Assembly: GCA_949128135.1 (NCBI GenBank)
Contig: OX421972.1
Coordinates: 111,281,826-111,345,825, forward strand
DNA length: 64,000 bases
Reading direction: 5' to 3'
Origin: Parasteatoda lunata
Lineage: Eukaryota; Arthropoda; Arachnida; Araneae; Theridiidae
Position 1 is the stretch's first letter; each line of letters opens with the position of its first letter. A program made the position numbers and the translations under genes. The notes under the pieces were generated by a model. The model was not told where the DNA came from. It saw only the letters and a program-made list of their open reading frames with translations, and ran no database searches. This document shows, piece by piece, positions 12,901 through 24,688 of this stretch.

Positions 12901-15900
12901 CAAAGGTTTCTTAGATACTTAATATAGATACTTAGTATACTTAAATTTGGTTTAAACGAAATTCTTTTAGATTTAGCTAATTTACATTCTATACAATTAC
13001 TATCTGAAAAATTGAGATTAGGTAATCCTTTCACGCTAGAATTTTTACTAGTTTGAATTATATAATCACAATTTATGTGGCAGTATCTTAAATGCCAGAC
13101 ATCTAGATCATTTATCTGAACAGATACATTAAACAATTGCTCATTCGAGTCACTAACATTTTTATCAATAATTAAATCTTTATCAGGCTTAGTATAAGCA
13201 TTAGGTTTAAAATAATACAAGCCATTAATTCTTTTACAATAGAAAATCTTCTCATTTACTCGATTATACACAGAAATACAATTTTTAGCACCTACAAAAT
13301 AACCTCCAGCTTTCTCTATTACAGAACCAGAAATGAGATTTCTTCTAAGTTTAGGAGAATACATGACATTTTGTAAAGTTACTCTGTGCATTTTACCATT
13401 TAACTTATTAAAAAATTGCACTTTTCCAATACCTAAGATTGGACTTTCAATGTCACCTATGGCTAACGACATTGAAGCATTTTCTACAGTTTCATATTCA
13501 AAGAATAAATCCAAATTATTACAAAAATGTGTTGAAGCGGCAGTGTCAAAAAGCCAACTTTCTTTCTCAATTTCATGACACACATTGACAACATTTGCTT
13601 CAACGATATAAAGACTATTATCTAAAACATCTGTAGTTACATTACAGTAAGAATTATCACTTGCATTTTGTTTAAATTTACTCTTTATATTCTTTGAATT
13701 ATACTTTAATTTTTGCTTACAAGCGGATATTAAATGACCATATTTATTACAACGATAACAAGGTCCTATCTTAGATTTATCATAACTAGTTTTGGATTTA
13801 GACTTAATATTAGCTGATTCTAAATTTCCCTTGCTATTAGAAGAACCAGATTTAAACTTATTAGTTACACTTAACTTTTCATTAAAACTTGAATTAACAT
13901 TATAAGCAATATCACTAACATTATTTAAATCAAAATTTAGTTGCTTAAGTCTACTTTCCTCCAAAAGTAATTCGTCTAAAATGTTCTTAAATTTAAATTT
14001 AGTGTCCTCCCATCTATAAATAATTTGAACAATACCTTGAAAGTCCTTGGGTAAGTATCTTATAAGTTGGAATCCTTGGTATAGGTCGTTCACCGGATGT
14101 CCTGCTTCTTTCAGCTGAGAAACCAGGTTTTTCAATCTCGCTGCAAATATTCCAACTTCTTCTCCTGGGGTGTATTTCAGGTCGAAGAATTGGTCCAGGA
14201 GTTGAACAACTCTTACTCTCGTAGTTGGCTCAAAATGTTGTTTTAGGATTTCCCAGGCTTCAGCACCATCAGTTGTCGCTGAGATCAGACTTCGGTATTC
14301 GGGTTCAATACTAAGAAATATCGACGTGTACGCTTTGTCACGTCTCCAGAGGTATTCTTGACTTTTTTTTCGACTTGCTTCTGTAGGTAGGGCAGGCTCA
14401 GTTTTGGAGATAAAACTCCACACTCCTCGGTCCATGAGGATTACTTTGATATTTTCTTTCCATGTACTCCAATTTGACGAATTCAGGAAATCTATATGCA
14501 AATTCGATTCCATGATGAAACAGTTACAATTCAAAGATTCTTAAAGGGAATATCGTTCTAGACTAGATACCAAACTGCGTAATCCTTAGAAGTAGCCATC
14601 AAATTCGGATGTGCAGACTTATACTCCGAACAAAAGTTCTTTTAAAAACTCTTACTACTAGTTTTGTCAACTGGAGAAAAATTCTTTAGAAGAGTCATAT
14701 TTTGATAATGTTCTATTGTTTTTTTCGAATCCTCAGCATCTTTAAGTACACCATAACCAACTTGAGATTTTACTGACGATTCACTTTGCAAAAATGGCGT
14801 GTTGGAACGGCCCCCATCTTAAAGATTCTCCATTTGAAGTTGACAATGACTTTGCTGAGTCCAGGCTAAGGAAAATTCAATATTCAAGACGATAGAAAAT
14901 AAATCCCGGTTATGCCTAAAACTTGGCCCATAACCATGACATCCGAGATTGTCGTGGAATATCGTCTTTGTTAATAAAACAAATTAGAGAAAAACGAAGT
15001 TTCTGAAGAAACAAGTTTATTTAAAAACATAAAAAAATGTCACAAACAGAGTGGCGAAAAGAAAGAATACACAAATGATCTTCTTCAACAGAAGCTTAAA
15101 TACTGATAACGGGTGACGTCATGATCCACGCAAGAACGACCAACAGCAAATGAAAATAAACTGGCCGATCCCCGCAGACCATGACCTCACCGACACAAGT
15201 TGAATGCATGAGATCGAACCTCATACATTTATTTGTCTAACAATTTTCACCAAGAACAGTTTTAATTGAAATAATGTCAGCAGTTTTAAAAATACAATGA
15301 GAATTTAAATTAGTATTAATATCATTTAGACAACGTTTTCTATTATTAGGTTTTAGATTGAAATAGTATAAAAAATCTGCACCTATAATATGATTAGTTA
15401 TATCACAAATATAAAAAGGAAAATTAAACTTTCGTCTAAGACCGAAGTCTAAAGTTAACAATTTCTTACCGTATACTTTTATAATGGTATTGTTCGCAGC
15501 TTTAAAGGTCTGTATCGGAGAAAGAGTTTTTTCTTCTTTATTTGCTGGAATGATTGAGCAGTCACTTCCGGTATCCACTAGAAATTGTTTGTTAGATTGT
15601 CTATCTCTAATAAAAAGGCAACAATTTGTTGGAGGCAAGATGTTAGTCGCACTCACTCTTGCCTTTCTTGGTTTTTCTGGTAGATGCAGGGTTTGACACA
15701 CTTTCTAGCTTCCGATTTAAATTTTCGATGATAGAAACACATTTTGGAATTTCGATGTGGAGATGAGGATTGGCTTTGGTGATTATGAAATTGTGCATAG
15801 TTCCGGTTGCGAGACCTACTGCGTGTCCGCAATGCTGCTACTTCTTTTCGTAGTGCTTTAACTTCTTCTAAAAGCTCAAAGGTTCATTGTTGATTTGAAG

Positions 15901-18900
15901 AAACTTCGCTGACTTCACTTGAAGTTGACACTTTCATTACTTTATCTGCAATTTCAGCAGCTCTTGTTGCACTCAGTGAAGGAATTGCGGCCAATATTGA
16001 CTGAACATGCTGCGGCAGCTGATTTAGAAATAATTCCAAAAGTAGGTAATCTGAGATTTCGTGAGATTCAACTCTTCTCTGCATAGTGCGCAAGAGTTCG
16101 CTAGGCTTTCGATCTCTTAGTTGCTCTCCGGAGAGTAAACGTCGAATTTCCTGGGACTTTGTTTCTCCGCAGCGTGCAATAATTTCTTCTTTCAGCTTTT
16201 TGAAAGGATCGTCTGCGTCAGGAGTTATAATGACGTCCCTTACAACTGCGGCTACTTCGGGAGGAAGGTGGGCGAGGCAGTAGTTAAACTTTGTTTTGCT
16301 CTCTGTAATCGGCTTCGGTGTCGCAAGCTGGAAAGTTGCTTCGACCATATGGAACCACAGGTGTGGATCGGAGATATTGAAGATGGGAATTTTTACTGCA
16401 GACGATTCCGCCATAGTTGCAGTCTCCTATTAATCCATGACTAATACAAAAAGCAAAAACAGGAAAGATGAAAACTAAAAGTTGCTTGTATCGTCAGAGG
16501 TCCGGGTCACCATTGAAGTAAGCGAAGATAGCTCTTTTTTAATACTAATATTTATTTAACATATTTACATTATATACAAGTTGGGTTGAATTACAAGAAA
16601 CATCACCACACAGCAGGTGATGCGAGGGATATTGGCAGGCTGCCATATGCGTGCTGGTATTTATACAATTCTAAGAATATGATGACGTCAGAACTCTTAA
16701 TTCAGTTCACTTCCAAAATAAGTAAAAACACAATTGATTAAAGACAAACAGATAATAAAATGAAATACACTTGATTTTACGATGAGCGGCGAACCCATCA
16801 CCACAAGCACTATGAGTAGAAAACTATGAAATTAAACTTTGTTTAGTATTGATGTATAGCTTTATTCCTTGAAATTATTTAATTTCAATAGTTGGAGATT
16901 TTAAACTTTGAATTAAAACTAATATAAAAATTTTTAAATAATAATATGTATTAGCTTATAACAAATAATCATGAGTTTTAGCTTTTAGTTTTACTAGTTA
17001 AATATTAGTAAATATAGTTACTCATCACTTAATTACAAAAATCCTTTAAAAAGAGTTTTGCTTGTGAAGGAAATAAAACATTTTCACCTCAATTTGTCCT
17101 GATTCATCTATAGATTATCTTCCTTTTGTTCAACTAAGTTTTTGCTTTTCTACATGAAATCGTCTACTATGAAAGTGTTATTAGGATTTCATTCAGTTCT
17201 GGGGATAACAAGTTCCACCAAGAGACTTGTGCAGATATGATGTAAAATTAGGCATAATTAGATTCTTTTTTTTTATTAAAGGTTGTTAAAGTAATATAAT
17301 TTTGCAAAACATTATTATTAATAGAGTTGCAAAGTATGCTTGCTTTTGTTTTAACGCCACTCTTTTTTGTTCATTAAAAAAAAATCAATCATTATCATAT
17401 TAATTTGTTACATTTTTGCTTTCAGGTAGCAATCAATTATTCTCTCAAGGCACTGCTGATTTGGTTTTAGATGCCTGCTATGAATACTGGGATGGCAATG
17501 ACATACGAGTTCTCACAGAATCTGACAGGTTGTTACTTTTCAGTTACTTTACTAAAAATAATTGTTATGTGACTTAAAATTACTTTTGATGGTCTAAGAA
17601 TTTATTTTGTTTGGATGCATCTCTTCTCAACTTATGAAAGGTTTTCTCATTTGCTGTGTTTTCTTCCTTCATCTAAACAAATCCAGTTTCCTAACCATTG
17701 CACAGAAGAAAAGCTTCCTTACATGAGCTCTGGAAGCTAAGGTTTCATTATTACATCATTTATTCAAACTGTAAATTGTTCGGCTAATGAATTTAAAAAG
17801 GATTAGAGTGCGAATAACGATTTCAATGTTTCATTTTCCTATAAATAAATAGTCAGAATTTTCAGAATTATTTTTAAGGGTTCTTGAGAAAAGCTTTCAA
17901 AATTACTCAGTAGTATTCTTTCTCAGTTTCATTCTAAAAAATGGTTTTCAAAGATAATGTTTAATTCATGTAGTCTATTTCATTGCTGGTGTTTTTTTTT
18001 TAGTTTTTTTTTATAATGACTCTTATGTTTGTGATCTTTTTTCTTAGTTTGTACAAAAATCTTTCCTTAATTTGCCATAATAATGAAAATAAATGATATA
18101 GTTTTTTAAGTATCAAAAGAAATTTCCAATATGATGCATTGCATGTTGAAACCAATGTTGGAAGGATTTTAATTACTACTTTCAGTTAAACTATAAAGGG
18201 TGTTTTGTAATTACCTCCCTTAATTTTTATTTTTAAAATTTCTTGTAATATATATATTAAAAGTTACAAATTAATATATAAAATAAATCAAGGAAGATAA
18301 ATAAATCAAAATCTGTAGAATCTGCTGGGCAAAATGTTTTGTCTCCCCCTTCCTCAAAGCACAAAAAGTCTTATTTTCATATTTTGTAGAAAAGTTTAGA
18401 AACTTTTACTCAAAATTGTAGTTTTCATGTTAATATATAAAGGAATATTTAAAAAAAATCTAATTAAAATCTCTACATTTTGTGTAAGAAAATTTAACCA
18501 GACTTTTATTAGTCGCAGATCCTGGGTCAGTTGTCCTAGGCTTACCCCCTTGATTGCTTGAAGAAACTAAGAGAGAGTGAGAAACGATTATTAAAAATAT
18601 CTTTATGAGTCATCTGTCTTTCTAACTGGTTTTGTTCTTTTTAATCCTGCCTTACTCTACAGTGCTTTATTAGTTTTTTACAATGTATATGTTTGTTGCT
18701 TGCTTAAATATCAATTGGCAAACCCTAATAGATATACCTTGACAAGAATTCTAAAAATATTTTTTTATCTGATATTAACATCATTGACAAGTTTTGTGAA
18801 ACACTCTGTGATTTTAGAACACCTTGAGGTTTTGAATAATTCAGATATAATGTTGTTGAAGATCTTTATATTGCAAACTTTTAAACATATGGATTTATAG

Positions 18901-20900
18901 ATTATACTTTTATAGATTATAGATTATTTTATAGTTATATAGATTATTTTACATATCATTAAGCTCATCCATTAAAAATTGCAATATATATCTGGACAGA
19001 TAAATATTTAAATGCTTAAAAATAATTTTTAGGTCCAAATTATTTTAAAACACGCTTAAGTATTTTTTATTTGAAGGAAATTATCAAGAGAATTAGAATT
19101 AGCAAAAAAAAAAAAAAATTATTTCGAATTGTAACTTTTTAGCAAACAAATTTTCTTGTATTAAGCAAATCGTTAATAATTCTTGCTCAGTTTCAGAAAT
19201 TTTTTAAGTATGATTATCATCCGTTACACTTGCAAAGTTAATGTGGCTTATGGAGAATTAACGTTTATCAATCTGCATTATATAGATCTTTTATTGCATT
19301 ATTTGGAAAATTTCTCTATTTTTTTATTGATTTTATTTTTGTTAACGAAATTTCACAATTCAGTGTTATATTTTGTAACAAAAACTGCACTTATCATTTT
19401 TGATTATGCATGTTTGTTTCATTACATTATTATTGATTTCAGGAAAAGGATTCTGGATTTCTACCACAGATCAAGCTTGACAGCCCATTGCATGGGTTAT
19501 GCATACAGTCCTTTGAGCAATGCTATGCGGAGCAAAGATTTTTCCAACTGGTTCTTTGAGCTTCCAGCGGAAGGGTATCACCTTTTCTCAGTCTTGGAAG
19601 CTTCTTCTTCTCCACGGTAAAATTAGTTTCTCTCTAAAATACTGCTCTCTATATTAGATAAATGTTTTATAAATTCGAAACTATTGATAAATATTTTTAC
19701 TTTTAAGAAACTACATATTTGTTTGTGTTCTAGCTCAGTGATTGGCAGATTTTATAAGTATACTTTTCTAATTTATCTGCTGAAGTTTATTTTGCAAATC
19801 AGTTTTTTGAATTTTAGCATTTTTTTTGGGTAGGTATGCAATTAGATGGATAAGCTGCCTTATTCAGAAGATTGTTGTTGGTAGAAAAAAATCATTGACT
19901 TAAATTAAAGAAGTCAGTTTTTGTCGTTACAATCCAAGATTGTTGTAGTCATTTGTTGACAATGTTTGATGCAAAACAAATTGCAGAAAAAATAATAGAT
20001 TGATAATAAAATGCATCTAGATAAAGAAAATATTAATAAGAAAAAACTTTTTTTTTCTTCTTGAAAACATGGAGGACTCTGTGACCCAACAGATTTAACA
20101 TGCACCACTTACCATGTACTACACGGGGAGTCTTCAACCGGCAGGATTCGAACTCCCGTTCTCATAAATGTGAGCCCAGATCCCTGCTAACCAGGCTGTA
20201 CCAGCCAATTTATAACTTTTAAAAAAAATATGAATTTCATATTCTGATTTTTAATTTTAATCACTGAATTGTATCCTTTTAAAATGCTAATACTAAAATT
20301 TTTTTTTGAGGAGAAGAGTCTTAAACAACATTTTACAGTCAACTGCATTTTGGTGGGGCAATGACTTGATGGCGTGTTCATGGTATAAATTATAGTTTTT
20401 GAGAGTTTGTTATTTCAAATAAATGTATAAAATAAATTAATACTATTTCCTTACCTATGAAAACTATAAAAAATAGTAAATAACCCTACCCTGTATGTAC
20501 ATTCTTATAATTTTGATCAGAAGTATACTAATTATTACACACTCGATGCATCTTTTCTGGAGCAGCTCCTGGGATCCTTCCAGTAATGAGGGTGTTGGCA
20601 GCAGCAACCAGCAGCAGCATTCGATGAATCGATACTTGAGCAATGATTCCCTGATTCTTCCTGATCAGGAAAAGAAACTGGAAGGTGTGAACAATTGCCT
20701 CCAGCAACTTGGAAATGAAATATTTATTGGAATGGTGACAATGCAGTATCAAGCTTGTCCTGTATGTCTTAGTTTTATTGGTATGGTGTTTTCATTCAAT
20801 GTATGAACCCTCTCCTCCCACACACACAATAACAATCAGGAAATTCCTTCTAATACATTTCTTTTGGCTGAGAAAAGTGATCAACAATACACTTCAAAAA

Positions 20901-20940
<40 letters not shown>

Positions 20941-23900
20941 GTTTGACTAACTTTGTTTGCATTTTTTATTTGCAATTACATAATTTAATGAATGCAAAAA
21001 TCTTCTTACAGTGCATTGTTCACCCACATGAGTGCAGTAATTTAGTAATACTCAACTCTTTTCACTTCAAAAAAAAAAGTTTAATAAATTTTAAAGCTTC
21101 CTTTTTTCGAGAAATTTTTGGCTGATTTCTTTTACCTTGATTAAAAACTTAATTCGCTTCAAAAATATACAAATTGCAAATAACAGTCGGCATGTTTTAT
21201 GCGTTCAAAAATAGGCGCCCATTTCAGGATTTGCCAGACATGATTGAGAAAAAAAGGAATTTTATATATAAAACGTAAAGTTGCATCAAAAATGGAAAAA
21301 TTTAGGGGAGACAAAATTAAAAAAGCACTGTAGCCGAGCGAGAAAAAGATGAAAAACGGAACAAGAACATAGTTTATAATCTTTTTTTTTCTTTAATAAA
21401 GTAATATATTTAATTCTGCTTCAATTTTTTGGATTATTCAGTTAATTCCATTTACATTTTAGATTCTGTCAGCTATAATTTTACAAACTAAAATTTTTTT
21501 AAAATTTGTGCATTTTACAATTTGAACATTGTTTGATCATTATTAAATTAAATAAGAAAAATTATTAAAAACCAACTTTTGCTTGACTGCATTTTTATAG
21601 AATGCAAGTTTTATATTTATTTTCAAAACTTTATTGATTCATTGAAACAGTTACAAAAATATGACGAAGTATTGAATAAGAGAAATTAACATTAAACGAT
21701 GTGAATTTTTTACTGCTCTTCTGATTTAACTATTGGAACCATATTTTCCAGATTGATACTACACCACAATTTTATGAATCTAGAATCCAAATCTAATTGG
21801 AGAAAGAAAAAAAAAAAAACAATTTCTGGAGAAAGTGCTATTTTGTTTCTGATTGTGAAACTTAATAATCCCTTTCTCAAATTAATTAGCTTATTTAAAG
21901 TCAATGCCTCAGGTGGTTAAAAAATCCTGATAGTAAACGAAAATCTTATATTTAGATCAAAAGTAATGCAAATGTACTGTACATGCACAATTTTGTATTA
22001 TTCCCTTTTTGTATTGTTGCACAATTATTCCCTTTAATAATCACTCATTTTCTTTTGAACAGGCAAAAAAATTTGCATTTTTTAAGATAGAATCCAAATT
22101 TATTTTTCTGAAAACCAAAATAAAACAAGGCTAATAGTCTTAATTATTCATTTGTATATTCATTATTACAGCTAGGCTGGTTGTCAAAATTAACACTTTT
22201 TATGTGAAATGTTCTTCAGTCCTTCACAATATATATATATACACACTACCGGTCAAAAGTTTAGACTCACTTGTATTTATTTCAAAATTTTCAAAAATAG
22301 CTAAATGTTTCTGACTTAAACATACAATTTATCAAACATAATCATAAACAAGCATCCTAAAACTCTGTTTTCTTTTAAAACTGTTCATTATTTTTTCATT
22401 TTGAATCTATTTTGTAGTTGATAACGAAACGAACGAAAGTGCATGTAAGTATACCTATTCTAAAACAAGTGTAATTTATTTAAATTTTTTTATTAATTCT
22501 TAGTTTATAAACAATTTACTTTTCATCTTCTTTTATGGGGTTAATTATAAGTTATGTTCAAGTACATGACAAATTTTAAATATTGATATAATAGCCTTAA
22601 TTAGCCAGAATAACTGGTATATACAGTCGGGCCTCTATTTAACGAAGTCGCTAAATCCCGAAAAAAAGTTCGTTATATGGAAAATTCGTTAAATAGAAAA
22701 TCATCTTTTGAAATACTTACACAACGTAGAACAGGTTTTAAATTCATAGATATTAGAAATAATTAAAACTGCAATTGATGCACCTTTATCTTGTAAATTA
22801 TTATCTATTATTTATTTTATAAATCTTCCGCATAAAGGAAATCTGCAATGAAAGTAAGAATAGAACAAAACATTATCCAGTGTTATACTATCATGCTACA
22901 TATATTTTCCCCTGAATAAAAATGCTAAATTTTTAAATATTAAAATTATTGCTGCATTTATTATAAATGTAATTTTAATCATATTGTTACTGATAAATTC
23001 CGTTAATTTTGTCTGAGTTTTTCGTTTGAAAAAGTGTTTTTTTCTCATAATTGGTCGCGCATTTTTGCAATGCACGAAAAATTCCTTCAGGCTTATTCTC
23101 CTCAAACTGCAATTAAGGTGTCATTTCCCCCATAAAATGTGTTAACAAGTTTATAATTTTCTCAAATATTTTGGGAAATAGGGAAAGTAGATCTCAAAAA
23201 AAAAAAAAAATCGTTAAATAGAAAATTCACTTGGCTATTTGGAAGTTATTTAACGAAGAAATTACCAAAATGTTCTTGGTTCCACGAAAAAATTCGCAAA
23301 ATAGAGAAATTCGTAAAATGGAAGTTCGTTAAATAGAAGTCCGACTGTATTAAAAACAAAAATAAATTTTTTTAATACAATTTATTACAGAATTATAGGT
23401 CAAAAACGAGATATAAGTGTGGAAACACGTGCAGTTATTATTGCACTTCATGCAGAAGGCTATTCAAGTAGACAAATTGCCTCTAAAACTAATGTTTCTC
23501 AGACCACTGTTGTCAGAACTTTGCAAAGGAAGAAAGAAACTGGCCAAAATAAGATCCGCCAGCGATCAGGGAGACCTAGAATAACTTCCAAATGTGAGGA
23601 TAAGTTTATTCGCATTCAAAGTAAGCGGCAGCGGACTCGAGCAGCACCAGAAATTCGTGAGGAATTGAATGCTACTCGGCAGAAAATTGTGTCAGTATCT
23701 ACTGTACAACGTTGACTTAGTGACTATGGTTTAAAAGGTTGCGTAGCTGCTAGGAATCCTCTTTTGAAAAAACAAAATAAAGTAAAACGACTGCAATAGG
23801 CTAAAAAACATGTTACCTGATCTTTAGAACAGTGGTCAAAGGTTTTGTTTACGGACGAATCAAAATTTGAATTGTTTGGAAGCAAACGAAGGCAGTATGT

Positions 23901-24616
23901 TCGTCGTTTAGTTGGTGAACGTATGACAAGTCAATGTTTACTACCAACTGTCAAGCATGGTGGAGGTTCAGTCATGATTTGGGAATGTTTTGCCAGTGAT
24001 AAAATTGGAGATCTTGTAAGAATATAGGGTATTATGGATAAAAAATATTATCACAGAATATTGCAGCGTTACGCTTTTCCATGTGGACAGAGAATCGTTG
24101 GTCGAAATTGTGTAGAAAGTACATTGTACATTCATCGAAATTGTGTAGAAAGTACATTGCATCAAAAGAAAAGAAAAAAGTACTGAAATACATGGATTGG
24201 CCCCCTCAATCCCCTGATAATAATCCTATTGAGCTATTGTGGGATGAACTCGATAGAAATTTTTTCAAAAATTAGATGCACCAATCATAACAAGCTTTGG
24301 GAATCTTTACTTAGTTGCTGAAACCAGATATCAGCTAGAACATTACAAAGAATGCCGAAATATAGAAATAATAATAGAAAGAATGCCGAAAATATGTGCT
24401 GCTGTGATAAAGGCTAAAGGAGGATATTTTGAAGAATCTAAGATTGGACGAAATTCATAAGTTATGCATAAAATTATAGTTCTTACCATTTAAGCGTACC
24501 TACATTTCTCAAAATAAAGTTAATTTAATGTAATTTTCAGTTTAAAAGAAGTCATTTTTAATTGTTATTTGTCTATTTTCAAAAATTCAAGAGTGAGTCT
24601 AAACTTTTGACCGGTA

Positions 24617-24688
<72 letters not shown>

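Larger units (their letters stand above)
9833..15242 (-). mobile_element. Ty1/copia LTR retrotransposon nested in the gypsy element
   Basis: LTRs of 306 bp at 9833-10138 (3') and 14937-15242 (5') differ at three positions. The 5-bp target duplication ATTTT lies at 9828-9832 and 15243-15247, inside the gypsy pol region. The order on the minus strand is 5' LTR, primer site, gag-protease-integrase-RT-RNaseH, polypurine tract (about 10139-10157), 3' LTR. The coding region carries a frameshift and a nonsense codon, so this copy looks non-autonomous despite its youth. Confidence 0.95.
6656..16805 (-). mobile_element. Ty3/gypsy LTR retrotransposon, interrupted by a copia element
   Basis: Flanking LTRs are 292 bp each, at 6656-6947 (3' LTR) and 16514-16805 (5' LTR). 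They differ at only four positions, and a 4-bp target duplication AGCA lies at 6652-6655 and 16806-16809. On the minus strand the order is 5' LTR, primer site, gag, protease, RT-RNaseH-integrase, polypurine tract, 3' LTR. A copia element occupies 9833-15242. Without it the element is about 4.7 kb, normal for the group. The few LTR differences point to a recent insertion. Confidence 0.95.
22246..24617 (+). mobile_element. Tc1-like transposon with a nested MITE
   Basis: Inverted ends CTACCGGTCAAAAGTTTAGA (22246-22265) and their mirror at 24594-24617 flank the element, which sits in a TA-repeat tract (typical TA target). Removing the nested MITE (22624-23347) leaves about 1.65 kb, the normal Tc1 length. 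The transposase inside is broken. Confidence 0.85.

Noticed and set aside
7107..16414. A host multi-domain polymerase gene or an integrated virus
   Set aside because: Two LTR pairs with target duplications, primer sites and typical gag-pol order identify ordinary gypsy and copia retrotransposons; no envelope gene is present.
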